64,000 nucleotides of DNA. Origin: Exiguobacterium flavidum. Its GTDB lineage: Bacteria > Bacillota > Bacilli > Exiguobacteriales > Exiguobacteriaceae. The stretch lies in contig NZ_QPKS01000007.1 in the NCBI RefSeq assembly GCF_003344535.1, positions 62,001 through 126,000 of the forward strand, in the 5' to 3' direction. The position numbers were made by a program, and so were the translations under genes. The notes under the pieces were generated by a model, which saw nothing but the letters and a program-made list of their open reading frames with translations, had not been told where the DNA came from and ran no database searches. The first letter of the stretch is position 1; every line of letters starts with the position of its first letter. Below, piece after piece: positions 16,823 to 25,125 of this stretch.

Positions 16823-18583
16823 TTGCTTGAACTCATCCCCTTTTTGATGGAACGGCTTGGTATCATGATCATCCTCGCCTTCATCCTCGCGCAATGGGGG
16901 CCGACGCGCCGATTGATGCGGCAACCGGACCGGCCGTGGCAGTTCGCCGCCCTGATCGTCTTCTTCGCGTCGTACGGCATCATCAGCAACTACACCGGCG
17001 TCAAGGTCGACCTCGCGAACTTCCTGCCGCACACGTGGCTCGAGGAAGTCGACGGCACATCGGCGATCGCGAACACGCGGACGATGATCGTCGTCATCAG
17101 CGGACTGCTTGCAGGACCTGTCGGCGGTACGATCACCGGGTTGATCGTCGGACTCCACCGGTATTCGCTCGGCGGCTTCACGGCGTTCGCCTGCGCCTTC
17201 TCGACCGTCGCAGCCGGCATGCTCAGCGGCCTTGCCCGTCCGATCTGGCGTGACCGTTTTCGCAGTAACGCCTTCTTCCCGATCGTCCTGACCATCTTCC
17301 TGATGGCGTTCGAGATGTCACTCATCCTGCTCGTCTCGACACCATTCGACGCAGCCCTCGAACTCGTCCGCTTCATCTCGGTCCCGATGAGCATCGTCAA
17401 CGCGCTCGGTGTCTGGCTCTTCCTCTCGATCATCCGTTCAGCGGCCAGAGAGGAGGAACAGGTCCGCGCCCGTGAGGCGGAACGCTCGCTCCATATCGCC
17501 GACCTGACACTTCCGTTCCTCAAGAGCGGGCTCAGCCCGCATTCGGCGGAAGCTGTCGCGTCGATTCTCTTGCAAGAGACGCGTGCCGACGCAGTGTCGC
17601 TGACGGACCGCGCCCTCATCCTCGCCCATGTCGGTGCAGGCAGCGACCATCACAGGAGTGGCGAGCACTGGACGACCCGCCCGACTGAACATGTCCTTCA
17701 GACGGGTGAGGTCCGGCTCGCGACTGAGAAGGAGGACATCGATTGTCCGAAAGCGAACTGTCCGCTGCAGGCCGGCATCATCGCCCCGCTGATGGTCGGC
17801 GGCGAGACCGTCGGGACGTTGAAGGTCTATTACCCGAACAACGATCAACTCGACGCCGTCGAGATCGAGTTGATCGAAGGACTCGCGAAGCTGTTCTCGA
17901 CGCAGCTCGCACTCGGCCAGGCCGAACGCCAGGCCCAGCTGTTGAAGGACGCGGAAATCCGTGCGCTCGAGGCACAGATCCATCCGCACTTCCTCTTCAA
18001 CGCCATCAACACGATCTATGCGCTTTGCCGGACCGACGTCGAGGCGGCACGGCAACTGCTGCTCGAATTGTCGACGTTCTTCCGCAGCAACCTGCAGGGA
18101 GCACGCCATCCGGAAATCGCTTTGTCGAAGGAGCTCGAACACGTCGAGGCCTACATCTCCCTCGAGTCCGCCCGTTTCCCGAACCGGGCATTCATCGACA
18201 TCGACCTCGCAGAAGGAACCGAGCAGATGCTCGTTCCGCCATTCGTCCTGCAGCCGCTCGTCGAGAACGCCTTCATCCACGCCTTCCCTAAAAACGAGAG
18301 CGGTTATGTCGGCATCACGTCCTTCATCGATGGGGACCAGCTCGTCCTCGAAGTGGTCGATAACGGACGCGGCATCGAATCGGAACGATTGAAACTGCTC
18401 GGCCGTGAAGTCGTTACATCAAGCGGGAACGGCAACGCCCTGTTCAACACGTCGGAACGGATTCGCACGTTATATGGAAACAACGGATCATTTGAAATCA
18501 AAAGCGGCGAGGGTACGACGGTGACGATCCGTCTGCCCCTCGAGCCCGGAAAGGATGTCGCTTATGCGCGCCATACTCATTGA
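16823..18583 (+). CDS. LytS-type sensor histidine kinase
   Basis: A membrane sensor kinase of the LytS family, about 586 residues. It has a 5TM-5TMR-LYT receptor domain (roughly residues 1-205), a GAF domain (about 235-365) with a Cys-rich DCPKANCPL stretch, a His_kinase domain with phospho-acceptor segment IHPHFLFNAINT near 385-396, and an HATPase domain with VDNGRGIE. LytS-type kinases respond to pyruvate or related signals. I chose TTG at 16823 because GGAGG lies eight bases upstream; the ATG at 16808 has no ribosome site. The partner regulator overlaps its end. Context with cstA resembles E. coli BtsS. Confidence 0.9.
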   Translation: MLELIPFLMERLGIMIILAFILAQWGPTRRLMRQPDRPWQFAALIVFFASYGIISNYTGVKVDLANFLPHTWLEEVDGTSAIANTRTMIVVISGLLAGPVGGTITGLIVGLHRYSLGGFTAFACAFSTVAAGMLSGLARPIWRDRFRSNAFFPIVLTIFLMAFEMSLILLVSTPFDAALELVRFISVPMSIVNALGVWLFLSIIRSAAREEEQVRAREAERSLHIADLTLPFLKSGLSPHSAEAVASILLQETRADAVSLTDRALILAHVGAGSDHHRSGEHWTTRPTEHVLQTGEVRLATEKEDIDCPKANCPLQAGIIAPLMVGGETVGTLKVYYPNNDQLDAVEIELIEGLAKLFSTQLALGQAERQAQLLKDAEIRALEAQIHPHFLFNAINTIYALCRTDVEAARQLLLELSTFFRSNLQGARHPEIALSKELEHVEAYISLESARFPNRAFIDIDLAEGTEQMLVPPFVLQPLVENAFIHAFPKNESGYVGITSFIDGDQLVLEVVDNGRGIESERLKLLGREVVTSSGNGNALFNTSERIRTLYGNNGSFEIKSGEGTTVTIRLPLEPGKDVAYARHTH

Positions 18584-19259
18584 AGACGAACCGCTGGCAC
18601 GGGACGAGCTGCGCTATCACGTGCTGAATGCCGGTGTCGAAGTCGTCGCGGAGAGCGACCGGACCGAAGGCGCAGAGACGCTCGTCCGGACACATCAGCC
18701 CGACGTCGTCTTCCTCGATATCGAGCTGCAGGACGGAAGCGGCCTCGACGTCGCGAAACGTCTGCAGTCGATCCCGCATGCCCCGGCGATCATCTTCGTC
18801 ACCGCCTACGATGCCCATGCGCTAGAGGCGTTCGAGCTGAATGCCTATGACTATGTCCTTAAGCCGTATGACCCCCACCGCATCAGGCGCGCTCTCGATA
18901 AGATCGGCCGCCCGGCATTGCGAAAAAGTCCTCGCTTCGAACGGCTCGCCGTCGAGTCGGGCGATCAGCTCAAGCTCCTCTCGCCGCAAGACATTCATTA
19001 TGTCGTCGCCGAAGGGGGCAAGACGAAGCTTACGACGGACTCCGGTGAATACTCGTCGAACGAGACGCTGACCGAACTCGAGCGCAAGCTTTCTGAACAC
19101 CGCTTCCTGCGGGTCCATCGCTCCTATATCGTGAACCTCGAAGCGATCGAGGCGATCGAGCCGTGGTTCAACGGAGCTTACAATATCAAGATCGGCAGGA
19201 TGGATTTGCCGGTCAGCCGCACGTATGTCAAGACGCTGAAAGATGCACTCGGTATCTAA
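18564..19259 (+). CDS. LytTR-type response regulator
   Basis: A 231-residue response regulator with a receiver domain (phospho-Asp in VVFLDIEL, Asp52; acidic pair in IEDEP) and a C-terminal LytTR DNA-binding domain (about 130-230, with FLRVHRSYIVNL). LytTR proteins bind direct repeats upstream of transporter or autolysis genes. The start at 18564 gives nine bases between AAAGG and the ATG; an upstream ATG at 18555 would leave no spacing. It overlaps the kinase gene by 20 bases, so the pair is coupled. A perfect LytTR-type half-site lies upstream of cstA (20245-20253). Confidence 0.92.
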   Translation: MRAILIEDEPLARDELRYHVLNAGVEVVAESDRTEGAETLVRTHQPDVVFLDIELQDGSGLDVAKRLQSIPHAPAIIFVTAYDAHALEAFELNAYDYVLKPYDPHRIRRALDKIGRPALRKSPRFERLAVESGDQLKLLSPQDIHYVVAEGGKTKLTTDSGEYSSNETLTELERKLSEHRFLRVHRSYIVNLEAIEAIEPWFNGAYNIKIGRMDLPVSRTYVKTLKDALGI

Positions 19260-19274
19260 CAAGGAGGAGTCATC

Positions 19275-20204
19275 ATGATGAAAGTACGGATTGGACTGGT
19301 CGGGATCGGCGGAATCGCAGAAAAAGTATATCTGCCGCTCATGCATGAGCTGACCGGCGCAGAATGGATCGGTTTCCATACCCGCTCAGCCGGAAAGCGG
19401 GAGCTGATCGAGAAGAAGAGCGGTTTGAAGAGCTTCGAACACCTCGCCGACCTGTTGCAGGAGGTCGATGCCGTCATGATTCATGCCGCGACCGAGGCGC
19501 ATCATTCCCTTGCGATGGAGAGTCTGCTCGCAGGAAAACATGTCTATATCGATAAGCCGCTCGCTGAGACGACCGAACAGGCAGAAGAACTCGTCCGCAT
19601 CGCGCGTGAGCGCAAGCTGCTCCTAACGGTCGGATTCAACCGGCGCTTCGCACCCTTCTACCGGGAAATCGCTGAACTGCCCCTCGACTCCGTCGCCTCG
19701 ATCCGGATGGAGAAGCACCGCGCCTCCCGCGTCAAACCGGTCCCGGCGAGTGAGACGCTGTTCGACGACTACATCCACCTCGTCGATACGATCCACTGGC
19801 TGAGCGCCGGCCGGCCGATCCGGCTTTTGAACGGCATCATCCAGACCGACGATGCCGGATCTCTCGTCTACGCAGAGCATTCCTTCCTGATCGACGAACG
19901 GATTCCTGCGCACATCAGCATGCACCGCTCCTGCGGCTCGAATGATGAACGCCTTTCAGCCGTTACGGTCAACGGGCTCTATGACGTCCGGAACCTGTCC
20001 CAGTCGACGTGGACGAAGGACGCGGCGTTCGTCCGGACCGCTCCAAGCTGGGAGACGATCCTCCGGACGAAGGGCTTCACGGACGTCGTCCATCAGTTCA
20101 TCGAAGCCATCCGCGAAGGAAATCCGCTCGCGGTGACCGGGGAGGACGGCGTCGAGAGCGGACGACTGCTCGACCGGATCATCAGCCAATCGACCTACAT
20201 CTGA
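19275..20204 (+). CDS. Gfo/Idh/MocA family oxidoreductase
   Basis: A 309-residue NAD(P)-dependent oxidoreductase of the Gfo/Idh/MocA group. The Rossmann loop is GIGGIAEK near residues 11-18, and the typical DKPLAETTEQAEEL segment (EKP-type motif, here DKP) lies near 97-110. The substrate, probably a sugar or polyol, cannot be inferred. AAGGAGGAG precedes two in-frame ATGs. It follows the LytTR gene by 15 bases and so belongs to the two-component transcript, ending at a strong terminator before cstA. Confidence 0.85.
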   Translation: MMKVRIGLVGIGGIAEKVYLPLMHELTGAEWIGFHTRSAGKRELIEKKSGLKSFEHLADLLQEVDAVMIHAATEAHHSLAMESLLAGKHVYIDKPLAETTEQAEELVRIARERKLLLTVGFNRRFAPFYREIAELPLDSVASIRMEKHRASRVKPVPASETLFDDYIHLVDTIHWLSAGRPIRLLNGIIQTDDAGSLVYAEHSFLIDERIPAHISMHRSCGSNDERLSAVTVNGLYDVRNLSQSTWTKDAAFVRTAPSWETILRTKGFTDVVHQFIEAIREGNPLAVTGEDGVESGRLLDRIISQSTYI

Positions 20205-20230
20205 CCGCTCAGCTTGCTGAGCGGTTTTTC
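20204..20230 (+). terminator. Intrinsic terminator after the oxidoreductase gene
   Basis: ACCGCTCAGC and its complement form a ten-base-pair stem with a TT loop, followed by TTTTTC. Confidence 0.9.
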
Positions 20231-20244
20231 ATTGCCCGTTTCCG

Positions 20245-20253
20245 ACCGTTCAT
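20245..20253 (+). promoter_or_regulatory. LytTR-type half-site upstream of cstA
   Basis: ACCGTTCAT fits the general LytTR site consensus at every defined position and is close to the BtsR site of E. coli. A second well-spaced copy was not found, so binding is uncertain. Confidence 0.35.
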
Positions 20254-20286
20254 CCTCAGAAAACGGCTTTTCGTCCGAAATCGATA

Positions 20287-20300
20287 AGTAAGCGTTTTCA
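20287..20300 (+). promoter_or_regulatory. cre site (CcpA) upstream of cstA
   Basis: AGTAAGCGTTTTCA matches 13 of 14 positions of the cre consensus and lies 51 bases before the ATG. Carbon catabolite control of cstA is known in B. subtilis. Confidence 0.7.
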
Positions 20301-20350
20301 TTCGAGATACACTTGCTTCAGAAAAACATTCCTGAAGGAGGTTCATCACG

Positions 20351-22147
20351 ATGAACGCTACACCTATCGTCATTGCAGTCATCTGTATTCTACTCATCGC
20401 CTACCGTCTTTACGGTACGTTCATGGCAGCGAAAGTCTTGAAGATCAAAGACGATCAGCAGACGCCAGCCCATAAACTCGAGGACGGAAAAGATTACGTC
20501 CCGACGAACAAGTGGGTCTCGTTCGGTCACCATTTCGCTGCTATCGCAGCAGCCGGTCCGCTCGTCGGTCCGGTCCTCGCCGCACAGTTCGGTTACCTGC
20601 CAGGCTTGCTCTGGCTCTTGATTGGTGCTGTCATCGGCGGAGCCGTCCACGACATGGTCGTTCTCTTCGCTTCGATGCGCCAAGACGGGCAGTCGCTCTC
20701 CGAGGTCGCGAAGAAGGAGCTCGGTCCGGTCGCCGGCTTCTGTACGGGACTCGCGATGCTCTTCATCATCACGATCACGATGGCCGGCCTTTCGATGGTC
20801 GTCCTGCACGCCCTCGAACATAACCCATGGGGCACGTTCGCCGTCTTCGCGACGATTCCGATCGCGATGGCCGTCGGTCTCTACTTGAAAGCAGGCGGGA
20901 ACCTCGCCCTCGCTTCGACGGTCGGATTCCTGCTGATCCTTGCTGCGATCGGTTTCGGCCCGCAGTTGACGGAGACATTCATCGGTGACTGGTTCGACCT
21001 CTCGAGCCGCCAGCTCGCGATCGCACTTCCGGTCTACGCGTTCTTCGCAGCGGCGCTTCCTGTCTGGTTGCTCCTCGCTCCGCGCGATTACCTGTCGAGC
21101 TTCATGAAAATCGGTGTCTTCGTTGCCCTCATCATCGGCGTCTTCATCATCAACCCGGAAATCCGCTTCCCTGCGTTCACGAAGTTCGTGAACGGCGGCG
21201 GTCCGATCATCGCCGGTCCGGTCTGGCCGTTCATCTCGATCACGATCGCTTGCGGTGCCATCTCAGGCTTCCATGCCTTCGTCGGTTCGGGGACGACGCC
21301 GAAGATGATCAACCGCTGGAGCGATATCAAACCTGTCGCTTTCGGCGCGATGCTCGTCGAGTGCCTCGTCGCCGTCATGGCACTCATCGCTGCGACTTCA
21401 CTCGAAGTCGGCGACTACTTCGCGATCAACTCGACACCGGAAGTCTTCGCGACACTCGGCATGAGCACAGTCTATCTCGACGACCTCTCGCGTGAGATCG
21501 GTCTGGATCTCGCAGGCCGTACAGGCGGCGCCGTCTCGCTCGCAGTCGGTATGACGTTCATCTTCCGTGTCATCCCGTGGTTCCGCGAAATCGCATCGTT
21601 CTTCTTCCAGTTCGTCATCCTGTTCGAAGCAGTCTTCATCCTGACGGCGATCGACGCCGGGACACGCGTCGCCCGTTACTTGATCCAAGATTTCTTCGGC
21701 GAGTTCTACAAACCTCTCAAACGTGTCGACTGGGTGCCGGGAGCAATCTTCGCAAGCGCGCTCGGTACGTTCTTCTGGGGCTATCTCCTCTTCTCAGGCG
21801 ACATCGGTTCGATCTGGGCACTGTTCGGTGTATCGAACCAGCTGATGGCGTCGATCGGCCTCATCATCGGTACGACGATCATCCTGAAGATCGCCGACAA
21901 GAAAATCTATGCCTTGACGACGTTCATCCCGCTCGTCTATCTGCTCGCGACAGTCGCGACGGCAGACGTCTGGATGGTCGCGAACGTCTATGCGAATCCG
22001 GAATCTGCCGGCTTCAGCGTCTTGAACACCGTCCTCTCGATCACGATGGGTGTGCTCGGCATCGTCATCACGATCTCTGCCGCACGCAAGTGGATTGAAT
22101 TGCTCAAATCACCGCGCTGGGACGCCGCGAAGCGCAAACTTGCTTAA
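20351..22147 (+). CDS. cstA: CstA family carbon starvation protein (pyruvate/peptide transporter)
   Basis: A 598-residue membrane protein of the CstA family with many helices; GPLVGPVLAAQFGYLPG and the HDMVVLFASMRQDGQS segment are hallmarks. Members import pyruvate (E. coli BtsT, CstA) or peptides under carbon limitation. The length is that of the shorter, BtsT/Gram-positive branch. GAAGGAGG precedes the ATG. An upstream cre site implies CcpA repression, and the LytS/LytTR pair two genes before suggests signal-dependent activation. A strong terminator follows. Substrate choice between pyruvate and peptides cannot be decided from sequence; the kinase context favours pyruvate. Confidence 0.93.
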   Translation: MNATPIVIAVICILLIAYRLYGTFMAAKVLKIKDDQQTPAHKLEDGKDYVPTNKWVSFGHHFAAIAAAGPLVGPVLAAQFGYLPGLLWLLIGAVIGGAVHDMVVLFASMRQDGQSLSEVAKKELGPVAGFCTGLAMLFIITITMAGLSMVVLHALEHNPWGTFAVFATIPIAMAVGLYLKAGGNLALASTVGFLLILAAIGFGPQLTETFIGDWFDLSSRQLAIALPVYAFFAAALPVWLLLAPRDYLSSFMKIGVFVALIIGVFIINPEIRFPAFTKFVNGGGPIIAGPVWPFISITIACGAISGFHAFVGSGTTPKMINRWSDIKPVAFGAMLVECLVAVMALIAATSLEVGDYFAINSTPEVFATLGMSTVYLDDLSREIGLDLAGRTGGAVSLAVGMTFIFRVIPWFREIASFFFQFVILFEAVFILTAIDAGTRVARYLIQDFFGEFYKPLKRVDWVPGAIFASALGTFFWGYLLFSGDIGSIWALFGVSNQLMASIGLIIGTTIILKIADKKIYALTTFIPLVYLLATVATADVWMVANVYANPESAGFSVLNTVLSITMGVLGIVITISAARKWIELLKSPRWDAAKRKLA

Positions 22148-22170
22148 CGGACTACCACACGGCTAACGAA

Positions 22171-22218
22171 AACGGCCCCTTCTTCCATCGTATTCCTTGG
22201 AAGAGGGGGCCGTTTTGT
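22171..22218 (+). terminator. Bidirectional terminator after cstA
   Basis: A 16-base-pair stem starting AACGGCCCCTTCTTCC with one mismatch is followed by TTTTG. The opposite flank serves the convergent GDYXXLXY gene. Confidence 0.85.
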
Positions 22219-22231
22219 TCAATTCGATTCA

Positions 22232-22678
22232 TCACTCACTCCGGACATCGAGATGACGGGGGCGAATGGCACCCCAAGGCGCGACGTCCGCCTTCACTTC
22301 GAGGTCCTTCGCATCCTCGTATCCTTTTCCGGTACCTTGTTCGACGTAGTATTGCTCGAGCTGAGGGACCCGGACGAGCTTATCGTAATAGTCGCCCTTC
22401 GTCGAGCCGAGGAACCGTTCGTTCGAGATCCGGTCGATGACGGCGTAACCGTCGTCACCTTCCTTGAACGTCACGTAGACCGTGCCTTCCTCGACACCGG
22501 CACCGGGAGTGAGATCCGGATATTGCAGCATGACGAACTCACCATAGACCGGATTGAACGGATCGTACGGCTCAGCCCGGAAGCGGTAGCTGTCACCGAA
22601 CCAGCTGATGGCGAAGAACGCGAGAACGACGAGTCCGACGATCAATGTCTGGATGAGCGGAAAGAGATAACGTTTCAT
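22232..22678 (-). CDS. GDYXXLXY domain membrane protein
   Basis: A 148-residue protein with one N-terminal transmembrane helix (about 6-25) and an extracytoplasmic domain. It carries GEFVMLQY at 46-53, a variant of the motif that names the GDYXXLXY family. These proteins are usually encoded next to DUF2157 membrane proteins, as here, and their function is unknown. I chose the ATG at 22678, preceded by GGGAGGGGGAACCGGTC; the longer frame is an artefact of the overlapping micro-gene. Its ATG overlaps the stop of the 28-codon gene (ATGA), so translation is coupled. Confidence 0.85.
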   Translation of the reverse strand: MKRYLFPLIQTLIVGLVVLAFFAISWFGDSYRFRAEPYDPFNPVYGEFVMLQYPDLTPGAGVEEGTVYVTFKEGDDGYAVIDRISNERFLGSTKGDYYDKLVRVPQLEQYYVEQGTGKGYEDAKDLEVKADVAPWGAIRPRHLDVRSE

Positions 22679-22761
22679 GACCGGTTCCCCCTCCCTTGAG
22701 ACCAGTACCATCCCGCTGCCATCACACCAACGATGATCACGAGCAGACCGAGCATCATCAT
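22675..22761 (-). CDS. 28-residue single-helix micro-protein
   Basis: A 28-codon frame starts with three ATG codons after GAGGGGGCGACGAC and encodes one hydrophobic helix (LGLLVIIVGVMAAGWYW) with a short basic tail. Its start overlaps the DUF2157 stop (ATGA) and its stop overlaps the GDYXXLXY start (ATGA). Such exact double coupling and its own ribosome site make it very likely to be translated. It has the features of a small membrane subunit or connector between the two larger proteins. I know of no named family; the function is unknown. Confidence 0.7.
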   Translation of the reverse strand: MMMLGLLVIIVGVMAAGWYWSQGRGNRS

Positions 22762-23939
22762 GTCGTCGCCCCCTCTCGTCTGCGACGGAGCCACCAGGCG
22801 ATGCCTGCGAGCAGGAAGACGATGATCGCACCGATCAGGAAGAACAGCGACATGTCGAGCCGGTCCCAGGCGTAGACGAAGTAGATCGCCATCTGGACGG
22901 CGATGAAATAGACGAACGGCATGACGAGCGAATGATCCTTGCGTTCACTGTAAATCAGGAAAGCGAACGCGACGATTTCGATGATCGCAGCGAGCGCGAT
23001 CGCCGTGTCATCATAGAGCGCGAAGCCGAACAGGCCGAGCGGGACGAGCCACAGGAGCGGCTTGAACCATCTGTATCCGACGTAGCCGATGGCCAGGGCG
23101 ACGAGCAGCAGGGCTGCGGATTCATAATAGCTCATGTCGACAGTCCAGTCCTCCGTCCCTCCGCGCACCGCGAGGTAGACGACCGAAGCAGCACCGCCGA
23201 CGAACAGGTAGATCGGAACGAATTTCTTCCGCGCCTCCTCGTCCTTGATCAGGAACAGAAGCGGCACGAGTGCGAACAGCGTCCAAATCGCCCAAAGTAC
23301 CCCGTCATATCCGTCGACGAGCGACCAGAGCAGCACTCCAGAACCGAACAGGAAAATCCAGCTGAACAGCTGCGGCAGCGGTTTCTGACTGAAGTAGAAC
23401 CAGGCGAGGCCGACTGCGAGGAGCAACGCCCACTCGAGCCACGTCACGGACTGTCCTGCCGTCGTCAGCAGGTTGATGCCCGCGATGAAGGCGACGATCG
23501 TATAGGCTTCGTGACGCCAGAGGAAGTAGTGTCCGAGTGCCATCAGCAGGACCGCCCACGCAAGAAAGGTTCCTTGCTGCGACATGTGGAACGTCTGGAC
23601 GGTGACGACGATCGCACCGGCGAACGAGATGATACCGAGAATCCGAAACGCGACCGGACTCCAGATTTTCCGGCGTTCCGAGACGTCAGCAAGGACGTAG
23701 AACGCCCACATCAATAAAAGAACGAGACCGATTTTGACGAGTGCAGGAATCGCCTGCCAGTTGGCCGCGATGAAACTCATGATGGCGAGTGCGACGAAGA
23801 TGAGACCGATGACGACGAGGAGCGGGAAGCGCTTCTTCTCCCTTTTCAGCTTCCCTTCATACTCGAAGACGCGCGCTTTCGTCCCTGCGTCGATCACGCC
23901 GGCGTCTTCCCATTCCTTCAACTTGGTTTGCCAAGACAT
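22758..23939 (-). CDS. DUF2157 membrane protein
   Basis: A 393-residue protein with a short soluble N-terminus (LKEWEDAGVIDAGTKARVFEYE) followed by about twelve hydrophobic helices, as in the DUF2157 family. The N-terminal stretch is the DUF2157 signature. The role is not known; the constant partnership with GDYXXLXY proteins suggests a membrane complex. GGAGGGAGGCGGAACAA precedes the ATG at 23939. The longer frame to 24101 overlaps the neighbouring gene and is not needed. It heads a three-gene coupled operon. No promoter was clearly identified in the 97-base gap upstream. Confidence 0.86.
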   Translation of the reverse strand: MSWQTKLKEWEDAGVIDAGTKARVFEYEGKLKREKKRFPLLVVIGLIFVALAIMSFIAANWQAIPALVKIGLVLLLMWAFYVLADVSERRKIWSPVAFRILGIISFAGAIVVTVQTFHMSQQGTFLAWAVLLMALGHYFLWRHEAYTIVAFIAGINLLTTAGQSVTWLEWALLLAVGLAWFYFSQKPLPQLFSWIFLFGSGVLLWSLVDGYDGVLWAIWTLFALVPLLFLIKDEEARKKFVPIYLFVGGAASVVYLAVRGGTEDWTVDMSYYESAALLLVALAIGYVGYRWFKPLLWLVPLGLFGFALYDDTAIALAAIIEIVAFAFLIYSERKDHSLVMPFVYFIAVQMAIYFVYAWDRLDMSLFFLIGAIIVFLLAGIAWWLRRRREGATT

Positions 23940-24036
23940 TTGTTCCGCCTCCCTCCGATAGAAGACAATGCAGCTAACAGTAGTATTTTCCCTTACTGTC
24001 GGGGATTCAATCGAAGGTATGGGGCTTTCTGATGAA

Positions 24037-24564
24037 TTATTTTCGAACGATCGAACGGACGAATAAGCCTCCGTATGCTTGCATATGCGCTTCAAGCTCA
24101 CTCTCCGTCAGACGCATCGCGCCTTGGACGAGGAACGGCTCCTCGAACTCCATCCCGGTCAAATTCGCCATCGCTTTGTATGGTGCGAACAACTCATCCA
24201 TCGTAAAGCGGTTATGTCCCTCTGCCTGATAAGCTTCGGACGGTCCGCCCGTCGTCACAGCCAGGCGGAAACGCTTTCCGCGAAGCGCCGTTCCTTCCGC
24301 GCCGTAAGCGAACCCGTAAGTCAAGACGCTGTCTTGCCACTCCTTGAGAAGAGACGGCGATGAGTACCAGTAGAACGGAAACTGAAAGACGATCCGGTCA
24401 AAGGACAACAGGAGCTCCTGTTCCTTCTCGGCATCGATCTTACCGTCAGGATAGATGGCATAGAGGTCGCGGACCGTCACCCCTTCAGGAATCGCTTCGA
24501 GCAGTTTCCGGTTGAGGCGGGATTCATTCAAGTTCGGGTGACTGACTAGTACGAGTGTGTTCAT
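24037..24564 (-). CDS. NAD(P)H oxidoreductase, flavodoxin-like fold (MdaB/KefF/YwrO type)
   Basis: A 175-residue flavoprotein of the NAD(P)H dehydrogenase (quinone) family. FQFPFYWYSSPSLLKEW near residues 60-76 and TTGGPSEAY are typical of MdaB, KefF and B. subtilis YwrO. It would reduce quinones or electrophiles by two-electron transfer with FMN or FAD. AAGGAGAAGATGAA precedes the ATG. A 14-base palindrome (24577-24590) lies just upstream, matching a palindrome before the adjacent marR gene. This argues for MarR control, probably induced by quinone or thiol stress as in YodB/MhqR systems; that parallel is inferred. Confidence 0.87.
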   Translation of the reverse strand: MNTLVLVSHPNLNESRLNRKLLEAIPEGVTVRDLYAIYPDGKIDAEKEQELLLSFDRIVFQFPFYWYSSPSLLKEWQDSVLTYGFAYGAEGTALRGKRFRLAVTTGGPSEAYQAEGHNRFTMDELFAPYKAMANLTGMEFEEPFLVQGAMRLTESELEAHMQAYGGLFVRSIVRK

Positions 24565-24576
24565 TTCATCTTCTCC

Positions 24577-24590
24577 TTTGTATATACAAA
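24577..24590 (-). promoter_or_regulatory. MarR-type operator before the oxidoreductase gene
   Basis: TTTGTATATACAAA is a perfect palindrome placed between marR and the oxidoreductase start. It shares the TTTGTATA core with the site at 25065-25088. Confidence 0.68.
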
Positions 24591-24609
24591 TATAGAGGGG
24601 AGAAGCAGG

Positions 24610-25032
24610 TCAATCCTGCTCCAAAATCGCAGCTGCGCCTTTGATGTCCGATACGAGCTGTTCGGCCGTCTCCTTGCCGAGCAGATCGACGTAACGCCGG
24701 TAGAGCACCTTCAAACAACCTCTGATTTCCGTGAGTTTTCCGTCCCCCGCTTCCGTCAGGCGAATGTGGACATATTTGCCTTCCTGCCGTTTATGGACAT
24801 AGCCGTCCTTGAGCAGCTTGTCGACGAAACGTGTCAGCGTCGACGGTTGGAAATGGAGTGTCTCGCCAAGCTCCTTCTGTGTCATCTCCTTGCGTGAGAG
24901 TGCCAGCAGGATGTAGGCATAGCTGGGAGCGAGTCCGCTCGGTAGGAAAGCATCTTCCGCGAGCTTCGTCATGATACGGTGGAACCTTCCGGCCACGAAA
25001 TAGAGGCAGTGATCTTCGACTTCATGCGACAT
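24610..25032 (-). CDS. MarR family regulator of the adjacent oxidoreductase
   Basis: A 140-residue MarR protein with the winged helix between about 45 and 105 (MTQKELGETLHFQPSTLTRFVDKLLKDGYV) and dimer helices at both ends. A Cys at about residue 8 and one near 113 could sense oxidants, but this is not shown. GGGGAGAGGAC precedes the ATG at 25032. A long near-palindrome overlaps its promoter region, so it probably represses itself and the downstream oxidoreductase 45 bases away. The longer frame to 25113 runs through that operator and is rejected. Confidence 0.88.
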   Translation of the reverse strand: MSHEVEDHCLYFVAGRFHRIMTKLAEDAFLPSGLAPSYAYILLALSRKEMTQKELGETLHFQPSTLTRFVDKLLKDGYVHKRQEGKYVHIRLTEAGDGKLTEIRGCLKVLYRRYVDLLGKETAEQLVSDIKGAAAILEQD

Positions 25033-25064
25033 GTCCTCTCCCCTTTCACAGAAAGCATAGCCGA

Positions 25065-25088
25065 AATCATTTGTATATGCAAATGATT
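25065..25088 (-). promoter_or_regulatory. MarR-type operator before marR
   Basis: A 24-base inverted repeat with a single mismatch, with core TTTGTATATGCAAA. It lies 33 bases upstream of the marR start and matches the operator at 24577-24590 in 13 of 14 core positions. Confidence 0.7.
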
Positions 25089-25125
25089 CGCGAAAAGAAA
25101 GCCTGTTTTTCAACAGGCCCTTTGT

